From contig SOIK01000285.1 in the NCBI GenBank assembly GCA_004377245.1, positions 1 to 5,013 of the forward strand: a stretch of 5,013 nt of DNA, written 5' to 3'. A program made the translations under genes and the position numbers. This document shows, in pieces, positions 4,926-5,013 of the stretch. Below the pieces are notes generated by a model, which was not told the origin of the DNA, made no database searches, and was given only the letters and a program-made list of their open reading frames with translations. This DNA comes from Sulfurovum sp. GTDB lineage: Bacteria; Campylobacterota; Campylobacteria; Campylobacterales; Sulfurovaceae. Every line of letters begins with the position of its first letter. Position 1 is the stretch's first letter.

Positions 4926-5013
4926 ATGCTAGATGTTCTAATCATAGGCTCAGGAGGTGCTGGATTAACTGCTGCACTCTCTGCTAAAGAAGCTGGTGCT
5001 TCTGTTCTTGTGG
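4926..5013 (+). CDS. FAD-binding flavoprotein, N-terminus only (probably succinate dehydrogenase/fumarate reductase flavoprotein subunit type)
   Basis: The first 29 codons of a gene that runs out of the window. The translation begins MLDVLIIGSGGAGLTAALSA, a classic beta-alpha-beta FAD-binding start with GxGxxG at G8, G10 and G13, and continues through KEAGASVLV. This pattern is found in the flavoprotein subunits of succinate dehydrogenase and fumarate reductase, in L-aspartate oxidase and in related oxidoreductases; the first is most like what I see, but 29 residues cannot decide. AGGA at 4915-4918 lies 7 bases before the ATG, supporting the start. It is separated from the purT operon by a terminator candidate and palindromic repeats, so it is probably transcribed on its own. 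Confidence 0.8.
   Translation, partial: MLDVLIIGSGGAGLTAALSAKEAGASVLV

Noticed and set aside
4693..4932. Plus-strand frame of 79 codons between hprA and the flavoprotein gene
   Set aside because: It begins inside hprA, reads through both palindromic elements and overlaps the flavoprotein start; it is translated repeat DNA.

Overview
The window looks like chromosomal DNA of a Campylobacterota (epsilonproteobacterial) species, probably a free-living, Sulfurovum- or Sulfurimonas-like organism. This rests on the AT-rich sequence, the style of the S21 ribosomal protein, T-rich promoters with good -10 boxes and weak -35 boxes, and the kinds of housekeeping genes present. It is an inference from protein style, not a database result.

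Layout. Bases 1-274 hold the rpsU leader and rpsU (ribosomal protein bS21), with a very purine-rich ribosome binding region and a small hairpin over the stop codon. Bases 275-380 are a convergent intergenic stretch with hairpins. Bases 381-1331 (minus) encode an AraC-family regulator. It is divergent from 1500-1961 (plus), a small exported cupin protein. The 168 bp between them hold a near-consensus promoter, a perfect 14-bp palindrome and several short repeats, so this looks like a self-contained regulator/target pair. Bases 1962-2182 hold a hairpin after the cupin gene, a promoter-like -10 box, and an 86-bp double-hairpin palindromic element in the purT leader.

Bases 2183-4700 are a tight three-gene operon: purT (formate-dependent GAR transformylase), yjbQ (UPF0047, secondary thiamine-phosphate synthase family; overlaps purT by 11 bp) and an HprA-type D-2-hydroxyacid dehydrogenase (3 bp after yjbQ). 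PurT acts upstream of AIR, the shared precursor of purines and of the thiamine pyrimidine, and YjbQ can join the two thiamine halves, so these two genes can be linked metabolically. The dehydrogenase may connect to serine/glycerate metabolism. Bases 4701-4925 carry no gene but hold a likely terminator and two palindromic structures. From 4926 a flavoprotein gene begins (FAD-binding N-terminus, probably of the succinate dehydrogenase/fumarate reductase type) and runs off the end.

Most of the window is ordinary core genome. The points most worth a second look are the palindromic elements before and after the purT operon, one of which creates a false upstream start for purT, and the AraC/exported-cupin pair with its symmetric operator candidate. 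I did not find evidence for a wholly new system.
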